Source: Joostella atrarenae (GTDB lineage Bacteria > Bacteroidota > Bacteroidia > Flavobacteriales > Flavobacteriaceae). From it: 64,000 bases of DNA. The stretch lies in NCBI RefSeq assembly GCF_021764745.1, contig NZ_JAETXX010000015.1:1-64000 (forward strand). Direction: 5' to 3'. Of the stretch, positions 53,380 to 61,868 are shown one piece after another. How positions within the stretch are numbered: the first letter of the stretch is position 1; every line of letters begins with the position of its first letter. Both the position numbers and the translations under genes were made by a program. The notes below the pieces were generated by a model. It had not been told where the DNA came from and searched no databases. It worked only from the letters and a program-made list of their open reading frames with translations.

Positions 53380-53412
53380 ACAGGCAGTTGGTAATAAACT
53401 GCCTGTTTTTTT
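53380..53412 (+). terminator. Terminator after the unknown 327-aa gene
   Basis: A 10-bp perfect stem (53380-53389 with 53397-53406), 7-nt loop, followed by six to seven T, 18 nt past the stop. Confidence 0.9.
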
Positions 53413-53782
53413 GATTTCAAGATAATCCATTCCAGCTAAACTTTTGTAATAACTAAATCTAGTCGGTTCCATTAAGAAGCGTTTTCTCACCCCCTATTTT
53501 AATCAATTCAGTGTATACTTCAGTTTGAATCAATCTAATTATTAGAATAAACTATGTATATAAGCAGCGACCTTGAAAGTTATCACCATATTCCTTTTTG
53601 TTTAAAATTATTGAGCAATAAATACATGTAAATAGCAGTGCTTTTCATTCTGCAGTAATTCTATAAAAAACAAATTCTATATAAGGATTTACTAGTGTTT
53701 CATTTCTCTCAATAATATTAAATAGTACTACAAATAAGCTAAGGTATGATACACTAAAAGTTATTAAACTCCCTGTATCTAC
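53413..53782. other. Intergenic stretch without recognisable genes
   Basis: About 370 bp between the two converging terminators. Both strands are broken by frequent stops and I see no repeat, RNA or coding remnant. Confidence 0.6.
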
Positions 53783-53823
53783 CAAAAAAACCAATAAGCC
53801 ATGCATTGAATGGCCTATTGGTT
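53783..53823 (-). terminator. Terminator of the minus-strand cassette
   Basis: A 14-position stem with one mismatch (53789-53802 with 53810-53823), 7-nt loop, followed in the minus direction by seven T (A-run 53784-53790). It lies 25 nt beyond the stop at 53848. Confidence 0.85.
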
Positions 53824-53847
53824 AATGTTAATATCTCAAATAATGGG

Positions 53848-54336
53848 TTAAGGTAAACTCGCATTATTACCCCTAACTTGGCTTGCACAAGCAGACCAAT
53901 ACAATTTTAACTTTTCACCTTTTGGTAAATTATCTAATGCTACTTTTATTTTACTTTGGGTGGTAATTAAATCGGATAATGAAATGGTAGTACTAACAGT
54001 AATAACATTCTTCTTATTTCCAATTACTTTTTGACCCCAAGATGTTAATTCTCCTAAATCATACAGCATAAGGTCTGGAGCCAGTTCACCTCCTCTATAT
54101 ATAGCCATGGGAGGATCTATCAATGTATTCCCACTTCCATTGGCATGATGTAAAAGTATTTTTGTAATGGGTTGTTGTGTAATCAATGCTGCAGCCACGT
54201 CTGTCATAAGTGTATAGCCAACTGGCTGTAAAACATATAGGTCAATGGTTTCTGGAAGCTTAAAGTTTTTTGCTCCCCCTGAATAGCTTCCGTGTCCTAA
54301 TAGGACAATATCTTTGTTAGATACATGTACGCTCAT
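53848..54336 (-). CDS. Small protein with a caspase-like (clan CD) His/Cys signature
   Basis: 162 residues, no signal peptide. Val-Leu-Leu-Gly-His15-Gly-Ser near the start and Leu-Tyr-Trp-Ser-Ala-Cys150-Ala-Ser near the end reproduce the two motifs of clan CD peptidases and CHAT domains (hydrophobic strand then His-Gly; hydrophobic strand then Ser-Ala-Cys). The overall sequence also recalls the bacterial 'putative adhesin (Stv)' domain found in polymorphic-toxin-like proteins; I am not certain of that assignment. Function unknown. It lies 240 nt downstream of the response regulator on the same strand, with no terminator visible between them, and is the last gene before a strong terminator. 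Confidence 0.65.
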   Translation of the reverse strand: MSVHVSNKDIVLLGHGSYSGGAKNFKLPETIDLYVLQPVGYTLMTDVAAALITQQPITKILLHHANGSGNTLIDPPMAIYRGGELAPDLMLYDLGELTSWGQKVIGNKKNVITVSTTISLSDLITTQSKIKVALDNLPKGEKLKLYWSACASQVRGNNASLP

Positions 54337-54574
54337 AATATAATTTTTAGATGGTTAATATTCTTTTTTAAATGAATCACAGAAACGTTAATAAGTAATG
54401 ATTAGAACAGATTAGGATGTAATATGTGTCTATCGAATTTATTAACTTCGTTGCATACTGTAATTAATGTCAAATGTTTAATCCTTATGAAGCTTCAATT
54501 GATTAACAATACAAATAAAATCATATAAAGAAAAAGTGGAAAGAGTAAAATCCCCTATATTATAAAATCCGTAA

Positions 54575-55261
54575 TTATACGTAGCGAACACGCGGAGGTA
54601 GAGGATGAATATTATTTAATATTGCATAAAGAACAATTCCTACTGTATTTTTAGCCCCCGTTTTATCTAAAATATTTTGACGATGACTCTCAATTGTACG
54701 AACACTTAAGAATAATTTTCCCGCAATTTCTTGATTTGTATATTCTTTACATATTAATTTTAAAACATCTATTTCTCTTGGAGATAGTTCTTCATGACTA
54801 ATTAAGCTGGGACGTTTTTGCTTAGAATTTAGATATCCTTTTAACATTTCATGGTCATTATGAGAAAAATAAATGCCCGTTTTATGAACCGTACCAATGG
54901 CCATTATAAAATCTTCTTTTTTAGCATTTTTGGGTAAAAATGCGGAAACTCCCATCTTTATCATATGACCAAAAACATTCTGTTTATAATGGGACGAAAG
55001 AATTATAATCTTTAGATGCTCATATATCTTTTTTATTTCTTCTACAAGATCAAAACCATCCATAGGCTCCATTTGAAGATCAATTAAAACTATATCAGGA
55101 TGCTCTTCTATGGGTAATTTTGAAAGTCTCTTAAGAAACCTTGTAGCATCAGTTTCAGCCATAGTTACCGAAATATTTTTATGCCCAGAGAATAAGAGTG
55201 TAATCCCTTCCACAAAGAGAGATTCATCATCAACAATTGCTATATTTATTAAATCTTTCAT
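54575..55261 (-). CDS. LuxR/NarL-type response regulator
   Basis: 228 residues. An N-terminal receiver domain has the acidic pocket Asp-Asp-Glu (11-13) and phospho-acceptor Asp61 in Leu-Ile-Asp-Leu-Gln-Met; the switch Ser and Lys (Leu-Ser-Ser, Leu-Pro-Lys-Asn) follow. The C-terminal LuxR helix-turn-helix (Leu-Ser-Pro-Arg-Glu-Ile-Asp-Val-Leu, then Leu-Ser-Val-Arg-Thr-Ile-Glu-Ser-His-Arg) is complete. It overlaps the kinase gene by 4 nt, so the pair is translated together. Targets unknown; its own operon and the 53848 gene are the nearest candidates. Confidence 0.93.
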   Translation of the reverse strand: MKDLINIAIVDDESLFVEGITLLFSGHKNISVTMAETDATRFLKRLSKLPIEEHPDIVLIDLQMEPMDGFDLVEEIKKIYEHLKIIILSSHYKQNVFGHMIKMGVSAFLPKNAKKEDFIMAIGTVHKTGIYFSHNDHEMLKGYLNSKQKRPSLISHEELSPREIDVLKLICKEYTNQEIAGKLFLSVRTIESHRQNILDKTGAKNTVGIVLYAILNNIHPLPPRVRYV

Positions 55262-55980
55262 GAGTTATAAATCAGTATTATTAAACGTGTTCCTTTTCTT
55301 GAATCACTTTTCCATTTCCAGGTTGCTTCAATTGACTTTAATCTTGTCTCTATATTGTTTATTCCCATTCCTCTCTTAATCTCACTTAAGTTAAAGCCTA
55401 TTCCATTATCCGCTAATACAATTGAAAAGGCGTTCGCTGCATCACGCAGATATAATTTTACTTCAGAGGCTTGAGCATGCTTTACGACATTTGAAATAAA
55501 TTCTTGAACTATACGATAAATTTGAATTTCAATTAACCGTTCTTTTTTTTGATATGGATATGCTAAAAAAAACTGAATCTTAAAAAATAATTCAATATTT
55601 GATAACAGTTCTTCTATAGTAAGTATAAGTCCAAACCTTTCAAGTGATACTGGATAGAGTTCATGTGATATACTTCTTGTTTCGTTTATTAATTTCGGAA
55701 CTAGATTCTCTATTACTGCTCTAGAATTTTTATTGCTCCAGGTGTCTTCATTGTCAATCCAAAGTGATAAAATATTTAATTTACTACCTATATGATCGTG
55801 TAAGAGATTAGCAATTTGTTTACGCTCATTTTCCTGAACTAAACTATATTGAATTCTAAGGTTTTTCTGATGATCCAATTCACTTTGGAACAACTTATTT
55901 TTTTCTTTTACAATCCTCCTTAGAAAAACTCTGTATATCAAAAAAAATAATATTAAAACAATTGATAATACTAAAATCAA
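55258..55980 (-). CDS. NarX/DesK-type sensor histidine kinase with one membrane helix
   Basis: 240 residues. One N-terminal membrane helix (about 2-20) is followed by a coiled stretch, then the HisKA_3-type phosphorylation motif Glu-Arg-Lys-Gln-Ile-Ala-Asn-Leu-Leu-His61-Asp-His. An HATPase domain has the N-box Glu-Phe-Ile-Ser-Asn-Val-Val-Lys-His and Asp-Asn-Gly-Ile-Gly-Phe. It has no periplasmic or cytoplasmic sensor domain of its own, so the signal probably comes from a partner; the seven-helix protein encoded 26 nt upstream is the obvious one. Confidence 0.93.
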   Translation of the reverse strand: MILVLSIVLILFFLIYRVFLRRIVKEKNKLFQSELDHQKNLRIQYSLVQENERKQIANLLHDHIGSKLNILSLWIDNEDTWSNKNSRAVIENLVPKLINETRSISHELYPVSLERFGLILTIEELLSNIELFFKIQFFLAYPYQKKERLIEIQIYRIVQEFISNVVKHAQASEVKLYLRDAANAFSIVLADNGIGFNLSEIKRGMGINNIETRLKSIEATWKWKSDSRKGTRLIILIYNS

Positions 55981-56006
55981 TATGACTAGATGGACTATAT
56001 TTAGTT

Positions 56007-56642
56007 CTATTTGTTTAATTTGTAAAAGGCATAAAAGGATGACACATATAATATTGAACTCAATAGATTATTTATACTCCATAGAACATATGAACTATCA
56101 CCATCGAGTGATGGCAATTGATTTAATACTAGAAATAAAAATAAAGATACAATGTAATAAAACAACAGGGCTTCATATACCAATAAAATTGGATTAGGCG
56201 TATTCCTCTTCGCTATTTCTTTCAATAGGATGTAACCGCTCCCAATAATAAAAAACATTCGTGAAAAAATAAGGCTAAAACTAGGGCCAAATACCTTATC
56301 ATATCTCCAAAGTAGTATGCCTTCAACGAAAAATAAAATACAGATTCCTATCAAAATCTTTCTCCAAATTCTAGACAATTTTAATTCCGCGGCTAGCATT
56401 TGAGAAAGCGTAAAAAATTCAAGTGCTATATAAAAAGGATATGTAAAACTGGTATCCTGACTTTTAAGAATATAAATTGAAAACTTATTAACTACTTCAA
56501 CACATAACACGACTGCTAAATATGCTAGTAACCATTTCAAAATAACGCATTCATTCCTTTTATTGCTATAAATCCCATAGACAAAGGACACGAATAGTAG
56601 TATATTCGATAAAGTCAGGGAAATGAAAAAAAAATTTCGCAT
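56007..56642 (-). CDS. Seven-helix membrane protein, putative receptor partner of the kinase
   Basis: 211 residues from the ATG at 56642; a TTG at 56666 would extend it by eight residues into the upstream gene and is less likely. Seven hydrophobic helices are spaced across the whole length with very short loops and no soluble domain. I do not recognise a family. Its place between a soluble protein and a sensor-less kinase suggests a membrane signal receiver, like other seven-helix proteins encoded beside histidine kinases in Bacteroidetes. Confidence 0.75.
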   Translation of the reverse strand: MRNFFFISLTLSNILLFVSFVYGIYSNKRNECVILKWLLAYLAVVLCVEVVNKFSIYILKSQDTSFTYPFYIALEFFTLSQMLAAELKLSRIWRKILIGICILFFVEGILLWRYDKVFGPSFSLIFSRMFFIIGSGYILLKEIAKRNTPNPILLVYEALLFYYIVSLFLFLVLNQLPSLDGDSSYVLWSINNLLSSILYVSSFYAFYKLNK

Positions 56643-56649
56643 TTTAAAG

Positions 56650-57438
56650 TTAACTAAACAACCCAAAATCGTCAGATTCTCTACAAAATGGAGGGCATGG
56701 TTGTGAGTAATCTTGAGTATTCATTACCTCTGGTGTATCAACAGATATTCCCCGAATGATTCTTGAATCCTTTTTACCAGAACTGTGTGTAGCTACAAAA
56801 ATTAAGTTAGGAAGTGATTTTTGGTATACTATAGAAAACTTTAATCCAAATAGTATCTTTATTTCATTATATTTACTATCATTAATTAGCATATCTGCAT
56901 CAGAAAAAGGCACTTTAAAAGCTTTGAAAATGTTTTCTCCATTATCTTTTTCACATTCATAATAAAACCAATCCATACAGTTATTTTTCCATAATTCAAT
57001 GTCATTTACGGATGCTCTTTGGCTTATACGTGGTTCATTATTGATTGGTAGATTGTTGTTTTCACAATAACTAATAACATTTAGGTTTTTATCCAAAACT
57101 GTTTTTTTAGTAGTCACAAAAGTATCCTCTTCAACCAGTGTCAAATTATTTGCTATTGGTCCATAACTTGAATAGATGAAAAAATCTAACTTCTTTTCTT
57201 TTCCTTGGTTATTTAAAGGCACGCTAATTAAAATAAGCTTACTATTATGAATACCTACATAGATATGAAAAAAACTATAATCATTCTTATGCTTGAGCCA
57301 TAAATAATCCTCCAAACTGAAGCTAAAACTAGAAAATGGAGCTATTAATTTACTTATTTTGGAATAATCGCATCTGGCTTCATTCCAGATTTGAATCGCT
57401 TTAATACAATTCTCCTTATTGAGTTTATTTAATGGCAT
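56650..57438 (-). CDS. Unknown soluble protein, 262 aa, first gene of the kinase cassette
   Basis: Not recognised. No signal peptide and no membrane helix; mixed alpha/beta composition with many aromatic residues and an N-terminal helical start (Leu-Asn-Lys-Glu-Asn-Cys-Ile-Lys). It ends in a distinctive Cys-containing tail: Gln-Pro-Cys-Pro-Pro-Phe-Cys-Arg-Glu-Ser-Asp-Asp-Phe-Gly-Leu-Phe-Ser. The stop lies 7 nt before the ATG of the seven-helix protein, so the genes are coupled. The CPPFC tail could bind metal or be a recognition tag; that is inference. Confidence 0.7.
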   Translation of the reverse strand: MPLNKLNKENCIKAIQIWNEARCDYSKISKLIAPFSSFSFSLEDYLWLKHKNDYSFFHIYVGIHNSKLILISVPLNNQGKEKKLDFFIYSSYGPIANNLTLVEEDTFVTTKKTVLDKNLNVISYCENNNLPINNEPRISQRASVNDIELWKNNCMDWFYYECEKDNGENIFKAFKVPFSDADMLINDSKYNEIKILFGLKFSIVYQKSLPNLIFVATHSSGKKDSRIIRGISVDTPEVMNTQDYSQPCPPFCRESDDFGLFS

Positions 57439-58132
57439 ATCGGTAGCTAGATTTGGTTAAACAACAGGTTTTCATACGTATAAAATTAAGAAAAGAAATT
57501 TATAGATATGACAGAATCGCCAATTTCTTTTCCACTAAAGTCCATATAAATTCTAATTTAGCTTACTCTCATCAACTTTACCCTATTTATACTATTGATC
57601 CTTGTAAAGCTTCATATGTACTTCTATTTAACAACAATTCCTCTTTTATTTAATGGATTGCTCCATTTAATTTTTATTTACTTGCGATACATACGATTTT
57701 AATACCTGGATTCTCACCAAAAAAATGTACTTCGTTGGAGTAATACAATTACAATTTGGAACAAGCTTTTGGTAACTAACAAAAGTATCCCATACTATAA
57801 AAACATTGACAATTTACACTTTAACTTAACATTGTACAAGATAAAGAAGGAGTAGGATACCCTTCCAATAATTCTTAATAAAAAATAAAGTTTTGTTTAC
57901 CACTAATATGAAAAAGGTCATAATAAATTATAAAGTAACAGTTATAACATGATTACTATTTAACTATTTTCAAACCTTCCTCTAAAATTTTCACTGTAAA
58001 CTCAAAAAACCTAGGGGAAACTTAAAATGTCGTTTAATCTACAAATAAATGCAAATTCTTTCATTATGATCATTTTTAATATTCATGTTAAAGACGATTA
58101 GGTTTTCAATATGGGTACATAATGAAACGCTT
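57439..58132. other. 694-bp gap without recognisable genes
   Basis: AT-rich, with stops in all frames apart from a 66-codon plus-strand frame of non-coding character. It should contain the promoter of the minus-strand cassette, but I see no convincing TTG-N19-TAnnTTTG element. It separates two accessory gene blocks and may be a junction between separate insertions. Confidence 0.6.
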
Positions 58133-58510
58133 TTATATTTTTATACAATAGGATGTAATAGCATTAATTTTTTCGCCCTTTACACTTTGAAAAATATAAA
58201 AATCTGAAAATGCATAATCCTCTCCATTTTCCATTATCCTTGTGCCATTTGCCGCTCCTCCTTTGCCGTGAGATAAGATCTGGTCCAATATTAATTCAGC
58301 GGTTTTCACACATTGCACTTCTTCTAAAGCCTTTATAAAATTTGCCTTCCCTTCAATTTTTTGGCCTCCAATAATACTCCAAACGATATCATCTGTCACA
58401 TTTTTAATTAAAAATATAAGATTCACTTCAGCAAAGGCTATGCTAAACTTTTTCAGGAATTCCATTTTGGGCGAATTACCACAATAAGGGCTTGCTATTA
58501 CTTTGGTCAT
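58133..58510 (-). CDS. SnoaL-like (NTF2-fold) protein
   Basis: 125 residues. Trp-Ser-Ile-Ile-Gly-Gly near the middle, Ile-Glu-Gly-Lys-Ala-Asn-Phe, and the C-terminal Tyr-Ala-Phe-Ser-Asp-Phe-Tyr-Ile-Phe strand fit the nuclear-transport-factor-2 / SnoaL-like cone fold of small isomerases and hydratases. No active-site assignment is possible. It is the last gene of the minus-strand small-enzyme cluster, 18 nt after the VOC gene. Confidence 0.7.
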   Translation of the reverse strand: MTKVIASPYCGNSPKMEFLKKFSIAFAEVNLIFLIKNVTDDIVWSIIGGQKIEGKANFIKALEEVQCVKTAELILDQILSHGKGGAANGTRIMENGEDYAFSDFYIFQSVKGEKINAITSYCIKI

Positions 58511-58528
58511 TTTTTATCATTATTAGCA

Positions 58529-58945
58529 TTACATATTTTCATTATAGAGAAGATTAAATTTATGCCCGTCTGGGTCGACAAAAACACAAACGAAAAATCC
58601 ATTTTCATCATAGAATTCTTTTCTGTCTACGTTTGAATCGAATAAAATACTGCCGCCTGCTTTGCTTATTTGAGTCACCCAACGGTTGTATTCGTCTTTG
58701 CTCTCTGCTGCCATGGAAAACATCACTTCATTCCCAATATTTAAGTCAGCAGATTTACCTTCTAGACTCGATTCTAACTTTTCTTTTTTAAAGAAGTGAA
58801 TTACAAAATTATCTGCTCCAAAAAAGAAACTAACTAAATCATCTGATGGGTTTCCATTTAACTCAAAGCCCAAGGATTGATAAAAAGTTTTAGTGCGGAC
58901 GATGTTTTCCACACCTAAGTTTGCCCATATTTTTTTTATCAGCAT
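58529..58945 (-). CDS. VOC-family (glyoxalase/bleomycin-resistance-like) protein
   Basis: 138 residues, two beta-alpha-beta-beta-beta modules. Ala-Asn-Leu-Gly-Val-Glu-Asn and Thr-Phe-Tyr-Gln-Ser-Leu-Gly-Phe at the start and Phe-Val-Asp-Pro-Asp-Gly-His-Lys-Phe-Asn-Leu at the end are typical VOC signatures. Members bind drugs, dioxygenate or isomerise small molecules; specificity is unknown. Cotranscribed with the SnoaL-like gene. Confidence 0.85.
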   Translation of the reverse strand: MLIKKIWANLGVENIVRTKTFYQSLGFELNGNPSDDLVSFFFGADNFVIHFFKKEKLESSLEGKSADLNIGNEVMFSMAAESKDEYNRWVTQISKAGGSILFDSNVDRKEFYDENGFFVCVFVDPDGHKFNLLYNENM

Positions 58946-59246
58946 ATTATTTTATTTATCTATCTAATTTAATACAACCAAGAATTCTTTTCTAACAAAT
59001 GTTCTTAATATACTAGAATATTCCAATATCTACATTTCATTCATTGTTTTTGCTATAGTCAGATCGTCTGGTTTGGCTAATATTGAACCATTCATTAATA
59101 GTTTTTTCTTACACTTAATCCATCTAGCTGAGCTACTACAAACGCATTTAGTTCAAGATTTACCATGTCTCAGTGAAATCGTGATTTTCTACTTCAACGA
59201 ATCCATTCAGCGACAACAGATTATAAAAAATCTAAGTATGGCATAA
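58946..59246. other. Gap with possible coding debris
   Basis: About 300 bp without an intact gene. Short minus-strand segments read like coding in changing frames (for example around 59040-59170), suggesting a decayed gene, but I cannot name a family. Confidence 0.3.
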
Positions 59247-59977
59247 CTAGTCATTGCTACTTTTATTCCTTTTTGATATCAATATTTCTACTAGAACAGT
59301 TGCCAATTCTTTCGGCTTGGTATGCATGGGCCAATGTCCCCCATCTAATTTTTCAAAGGTTATTTTCTCAAAATTAGAATTAGTTTTAATACTTTTAGTT
59401 AAGAATCCTCCTATATAATAGACAGGCATACTCCTAAGAACATCATTATGTATTTGCACCTTATCCGTTACCGTTCTTCCAGGATGACTCATCATACTAT
59501 TGACTAAGTAATCTATTTGATCTTTCGATAAATATGATTGAGATTGCAATTCTTTTTTAGTAGGGAATGGCCACCAGCATTATTTTCCTCAATTGACTTA
59601 GTTTCTGATGCTACATCCAGTCCTGCCACTTCTAGCAAGGACTTGTTATTTTCAGGCAAAAAAGCTTCAATAAAAACTAAACCAACAATTTTATCTGGAA
59701 TGCGCTCTGCTGCCAAGTAAGCAACAAATCCTGAATAGCTGTGCCCTACTAAATAAAATTGATCAGTTTTATGAGTTTCAATAAAATTTACAACATTTTG
59801 TATGTGAGGCTCTAAATCAATGTGCTTTTCAGTAATCTCTTTATTAAGTCCATCCAAAGTTATCGAATGTGATTGGATTCCTAAATTGTAGAGTTCATTA
59901 ACGAAAAGCTTCCAAATAGATGCATCTGACCAAGCTCGGGGAATTAAAATGAGTCTTGTATTTTCCATTTCTATCAT
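59247..59977 (-). pseudogene. Alpha/beta hydrolase broken by a frameshift
   Basis: Two open frames make one hydrolase. The upstream part (59513-59977) carries the N-terminal strand, the oxyanion region (Leu-Ile-Pro-Arg-Ala-Trp-Ser-Asp) and nucleophile elbow Gly-His-Ser-Tyr-Ser-Gly. The downstream part (to 59247) carries the C-terminal Leu-Asp-Gly-Gly-His-Trp-Pro-Met with the catalytic His. The reading frame changes near 59570-59580, where the second frame resumes with Pro-Phe-Pro-Thr-Lys-Lys-Glu-Leu, so a single-base indel explains it. It resembles short esterases of the EstC/salicylate-esterase-like type. The break could be genuine decay or a sequencing error. Confidence 0.8.
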
Positions 59978-60000
59978 ATGATATCAGAAGTAAAAAAGAG

Positions 60001-60399
60001 CTATGACCAATTCAATTGCCAAGAAACTCCGAACCTATCCTCTACAAAAGAAAATTGTTTACTAAACCCATAGTAATCCATAGGCATTTTTACAACTCCA
60101 TTTTCTGATAGTCTCACAAAGAAATGTTCAATTTCTTCTTTTGAATTACATTCTACCCAATTCGATACCGCAGGTGTAAAAGTCCATTCGTGTTGAATAA
60201 AACTATCGCTACACATAAATTGTTTCCCGTTTAATTCAAAAATTGCTCTAATGATTGTTCTTTTTGCACCAGGGCCATCTTTTCCGTAGCGTTGTATCTC
60301 TATTATTTCTGAATTATAGAATAAATCGACATAAAAATTCATTGCTTCTTCAGCGTTGTTTTTTTGGAATGTTAGAAAAGTTGAGATTTGTTGTTTCAT
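60001..60399 (-). CDS. PhnB-like VOC protein
   Basis: 132 residues of the PhnB/3-demethylubiquinone-methyltransferase-like VOC subgroup. Phe-Leu-Thr-Phe-Gln-Lys-Asn-Ala-Glu-Glu-Ala-Met-Asn-Phe-Tyr at the N-terminus, Trp-Val-Glu-Cys-Asn-Ser in the middle, and Asp-Arg-Phe-Gly-Val-Ser-Trp-Gln-Leu-Asn at the end are diagnostic. Function of such proteins is largely unknown; despite the name no methyltransferase motif exists. Cotranscribed with its neighbours on the minus strand. Confidence 0.85.
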   Translation of the reverse strand: MKQQISTFLTFQKNNAEEAMNFYVDLFYNSEIIEIQRYGKDGPGAKRTIIRAIFELNGKQFMCSDSFIQHEWTFTPAVSNWVECNSKEEIEHFFVRLSENGVVKMPMDYYGFSKQFSFVEDRFGVSWQLNWS

Positions 60400-60418
60400 A
60401 ACTTTGCTACTTGTTAAT

Positions 60419-60814
60419 TTATCTTTCGCAGTAGTTCTTTAATCTTAGTAAAAACATGGCCCAATTATAATTGCACCAACCGTAAAACTCCGTGCGAGCT
60501 CTCCAGTCAAAATGTTTCAATTTAATGGTTGTGACCTTATTTCTTTCACTAAGTTCAAAAGATACTTTAGTGCCTATCCATTCTTCATCTGATGCAATAC
60601 ATTCCCAAACAATTTTACTGTTTTGAACTAGTTCTACAATCTTAAACTTTGTAAGATAACCTTCATCAAAATCAAACTCATTAACAAAACCTACTTCAGG
60701 TTTTACTTTTAGTTTTGTTGTCCAAATATTTCCTAAGCCTTCTTCATGAATAAGTGTTTTATAGACCTTAAAAACAGGAACATTGACGTAATTGATGTGT
60801 TCGATGCTTTCCAT
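60419..60814 (-). CDS. SRPBCC/AHSA1-like protein
   Basis: 131 residues with a START/Bet v 1-like helix-grip fold: Val-Asn-Val-Pro-Val-Phe-Lys-Val-Tyr-Lys-Thr-Leu at the start, a Lys-Ile-Val-Trp-Glu-Cys strand, and a closing helix Trp-Ala-Met-Phe-Leu-Leu-Arg-Leu-Lys-Asn-Tyr. Such proteins bind hydrophobic ligands and often accompany VOC proteins. It lies 12 nt after the upstream VOC gene, so they are one operon. Confidence 0.8.
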   Translation of the reverse strand: MESIEHINYVNVPVFKVYKTLIHEEGLGNIWTTKLKVKPEVGFVNEFDFDEGYLTKFKIVELVQNSKIVWECIASDEEWIGTKVSFELSERNKVTTIKLKHFDWRARTEFYGWCNYNWAMFLLRLKNYCER

Positions 60815-60826
60815 AAAAATTTATTC

Positions 60827-61210
60827 TTATTGCAAGGAATGAAATCCAATGGAGTTGCCTTCCGTATCTTTGACTATTGAAACAAAACCGTGTTCACCTA
60901 TCCCCATTTTTGCTTGAATGATTTCTGCTCCATTTTCTGTTGCTCTACTTTCTAGAACTTTACAATCTTCACAGCCAAAATAAACCAGACTTCCATTAGT
61001 AGAAGGCTTTGTAGATTCCATTTTCACCAAAGCACCAGCAGCACCGTAACTTTCCATATCACTCGGGAAGCTTTTCATTTCTACAAAATTATTTGTTGGG
61101 TCACTTATATTTTCCATTGTTATTTGAAATACGTTTTCATAAAACTTTGCAGCTCTATCTATATCGTTCACATAAATTTCGAACCACACCACTGGATTAA
61201 AATTTTTCAT
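60827..61210 (-). CDS. VOC-family protein
   Basis: 127 residues: Trp-Phe-Glu-Ile-Tyr-Val-Asn-Asp-Ile-Asp-Arg-Ala-Ala-Lys-Phe-Tyr starts the first module and Asp-Thr-Glu-Gly-Asn-Ser-Ile-Gly-Phe-His ends the second, with a Gly-Ala-Ala-Gly-Ala-Leu-Val motif between. This matches the lactoylglutathione-lyase-like VOC proteins common next to Crp or AraC regulators. Substrate unknown. It is the first enzyme gene after the regulator and is separated from it by 76 nt. Confidence 0.87.
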   Translation of the reverse strand: MKNFNPVVWFEIYVNDIDRAAKFYENVFQITMENISDPTNNFVEMKSFPSDMESYGAAGALVKMESTKPSTNGSLVYFGCEDCKVLESRATENGAEIIQAKMGIGEHGFVSIVKDTEGNSIGFHSLQ

Positions 61211-61286
61211 CTTTTATATTCTTTTAGTTGTTAGTATCACAAAATTGAAAAAAGAAAATCAATAAAATCTTGTCTTATGGCAAGTT

Positions 61287-61868
61287 CTATGTTTCAGAAA
61301 ATACTTCTTTTCTTATTCTACTCAAAGAGGTATCAGTAACTCCTAAATAAGTAGCAATGTGTTTTAAGGGTGCCTCTTTAATGATTTGAGGTTTTTCTTG
61401 TACTAAGTTTATATAGCGTTGTGAAGCACTTTGTATATGCATATTAACAGCACGGTGTTTTGCCAAAAAAAGTTGGTGAGACATCCAATTACGACCCCAC
61501 TCAGTAAAACCTTCTATAGTTGTATATAACTTTTGGAAATCGTTGAATGTAATTTTATAAACTTCGCAGTCTGTTAATGCCTGAATGGTTTCTTTTGATG
61601 GTATTCGAAGGAATAGTGAAGCTACTTCAATGAGAATATCATTAGGACCAAAAAAATCGGTGGTAATTTCATTTCCTTTATAATCGATCACATATGAACG
61701 AAATAAACCTTTTTTTATCAAATAATAAGCATTACTTATTTTATGTTCATTCAGTACAATTTCATTTTTTGAAAATGTAACTTTTGTATGGGAATCAATA
61801 ATGTTCTTGTAATCCCCTTTTTTAATGTTCTGATGATTGTATATATTTTCGAAAAAGGAAGCTTTCAT
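61287..61868 (-). CDS. Crp/Fnr-family transcriptional regulator
   Basis: 193 residues. An N-terminal cyclic-nucleotide-binding-like barrel (about 20-115) lacks the Arg-Ser cAMP-phosphate motif and has no Fe-S Cys cluster, so the ligand is unknown. The C-terminal winged HTH has Lys-His-Ile-Ala-Thr-Tyr-Leu-Gly-Val-Thr-Asp-Thr-Ser-Leu-Ser-Arg-Ile-Arg. Such regulators are frequent in Flavobacteria beside small detoxifying enzymes. It heads the minus-strand block and probably controls the VOC/SRPBCC genes behind it. Confidence 0.9.
   Translation of the reverse strand: MKASFFENIYNHQNIKKGDYKNIIDSHTKVTFSKNEIVLNEHKISNAYYLIKKGLFRSYVIDYKGNEITTDFFGPNDILIEVASLFLRIPSKETIQALTDCEVYKITFNDFQKLYTTIEGFTEWGRNWMSHQLFLAKHRAVNMHIQSASQRYINLVQEKPQIIKEAPLKHIATYLGVTDTSLSRIRKEVFSET

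Noticed and set aside
57453-57653. 66-codon plus-strand ORF in the large gap
   Set aside because: No family resemblance, no clear start context, and similar frames are common in such AT-rich DNA.
59095-59166. Short minus-strand frame that reads like coding
   Set aside because: Only 23 codons, and neighbouring coding-like pieces are in other frames; at most debris of a lost gene, not a gene.
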